From: Nitrospinota bacterium
Lineage (GTDB): Bacteria; Nitrospinota; Nitrospinia; UBA9942; JAHJSF01
Assembly: GCA_018830405.1 (NCBI GenBank)
Contig: JAHJSF010000051.1
Location: forward strand, 1 to 6,033
DNA length: 6,033 nucleotides
Direction of reading: 5' to 3'
In this document: one piece after another, positions 5,852-6,033 of the stretch
How the letters are laid out: every line of letters begins with the position of its first letter
How positions within the stretch are numbered: the stretch's first letter is position 1
Translations under genes and position numbers: made by a program
The notes under the pieces: model-generated
Databases searched by the model: none
Seen by the model: the letters and a program-made list of their open reading frames with translations, nothing else
What the model was told of the DNA's origin: nothing

Positions 5852-6033
5852 AAGCAATTAATCTCCAAATACGATAACAACCCCCTGTCCCCCTGGTTTA
5901 TTATGGTCAACAATAAAATGTTAATATTTACCTTCTTTTTTAGTATATCTTTGGCTTAATAGCACCTTGCCTTACCCTGGTATTTGAGAGTCTCAACAGA
6001 GCTCTAATCTTGCTTAATCGGGGCTAAGGTGCA
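5852..6033 (-). other. Untranslated region upstream of cysS with small inverted repeats, no gene identified
   Basis: No frame here has both a start signal and a recognisable product. On the minus strand a TATACT (5942-5947) could be a -10 box, but it lacks a -35. Close to the gene, two G-runs (GGGGGACAGGGGG) occur before the ribosome site GGAG. A 7-bp inverted repeat, GCACCTT (5962-5968) and AAGGTGC (6026-6032), encloses an interrupted palindrome, so an RNA fold in the leader is conceivable. I find no T-box consensus. The window edge may contain the tail of another gene. Confidence 0.3.
5984..5996. repeat. Short inverted repeat upstream of cysS
   Basis: TTGAGA and TCTCAA flank a single central G, giving a 13-bp interrupted palindrome. 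The 8-bp palindrome AGAGCTCT follows directly at 5998-6005. They lie about 135-150 bp before the cysS start. The loop is too small for a stable RNA hairpin, so a DNA-binding protein site is more likely than an attenuator, if either is real. Confidence 0.25.

Noticed and set aside
5918-5959. Short plus-strand ORF, 13 codons, hydrophobic
   Set aside because: It has no ribosome site and lies in AT-rich DNA where such frames arise by chance.
5858-6033. T-box riboswitch in front of cysS
   Set aside because: The conserved T-box sequence that pairs with the tRNA end is absent and there is no terminator/antiterminator pair before the gene.
6004-6033. Possible C-terminal end of an upstream minus-strand gene (CTLAPIKQD then stop)
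   Set aside because: Nine codons without a family match cannot be told from chance.

Overview
The window has moderate GC and dense protein-coding content. It holds five complete genes on the minus strand, one complete gene on the plus strand, and the first codons of another minus-strand gene at the left edge. Shine-Dalgarno sites are mostly strong (AGGAGG, GGAGG, AAGGAG), so this is a bacterium. A secreted protein with a Sec signal peptide, an oxygen-sensitive type of radical SAM enzyme and an archaeal-style (Cam) gamma carbonic anhydrase point loosely to an anaerobic or microaerobic lineage. The closest family memories are proteobacterial or deltaproteobacterial. The taxon cannot be fixed from this window.

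Left part (1-1441): a well-supported but truncated start codon at 19 (minus) has its own TTGACA promoter. It lies downstream of a DegT/DnrJ/EryC1/StrS PLP-dependent sugar aminotransferase (131-1288, minus) that closely resembles WbpE of O-antigen biosynthesis. Between this gene and the divergent plus-strand gene lies a 153-bp intergenic region with a perfect 14-bp palindrome that overlaps the -35 of a candidate promoter.

Middle (1442-3037): a small exported cysteine-rich protein (plus) with nine cysteines in a CC...CCCxC...C...C...C pattern. It runs tail-to-tail, with a 12-bp gap, into a solitary AmmeMemoRadiSam-type radical SAM enzyme (minus). No AMMECR1 or Memo partner is visible here.

Right part (3038-6033): a two-gene minus-strand operon reads DUF1275/YoaK-like membrane protein, then gamma carbonic anhydrase. 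It has a sigma70-like promoter in front (TTGACT-17-TTAAAT), good ribosome binding sites and a strong rho-independent terminator behind. The carbonic anhydrase keeps every active-site residue of the Methanosarcina Cam enzyme. The pairing with a small polytopic membrane protein suggests an uncharacterised CO2/bicarbonate or carboxylate handling module. This is the most interesting point in the window. Upstream is cysS (cysteinyl-tRNA synthetase), a housekeeping gene with its own untranslated upstream region to the right edge.

Apart from the DUF1275-cam pair the genes look functionally unrelated. No RNA genes, insertion sequences, CRISPR arrays or attachment sites were seen.
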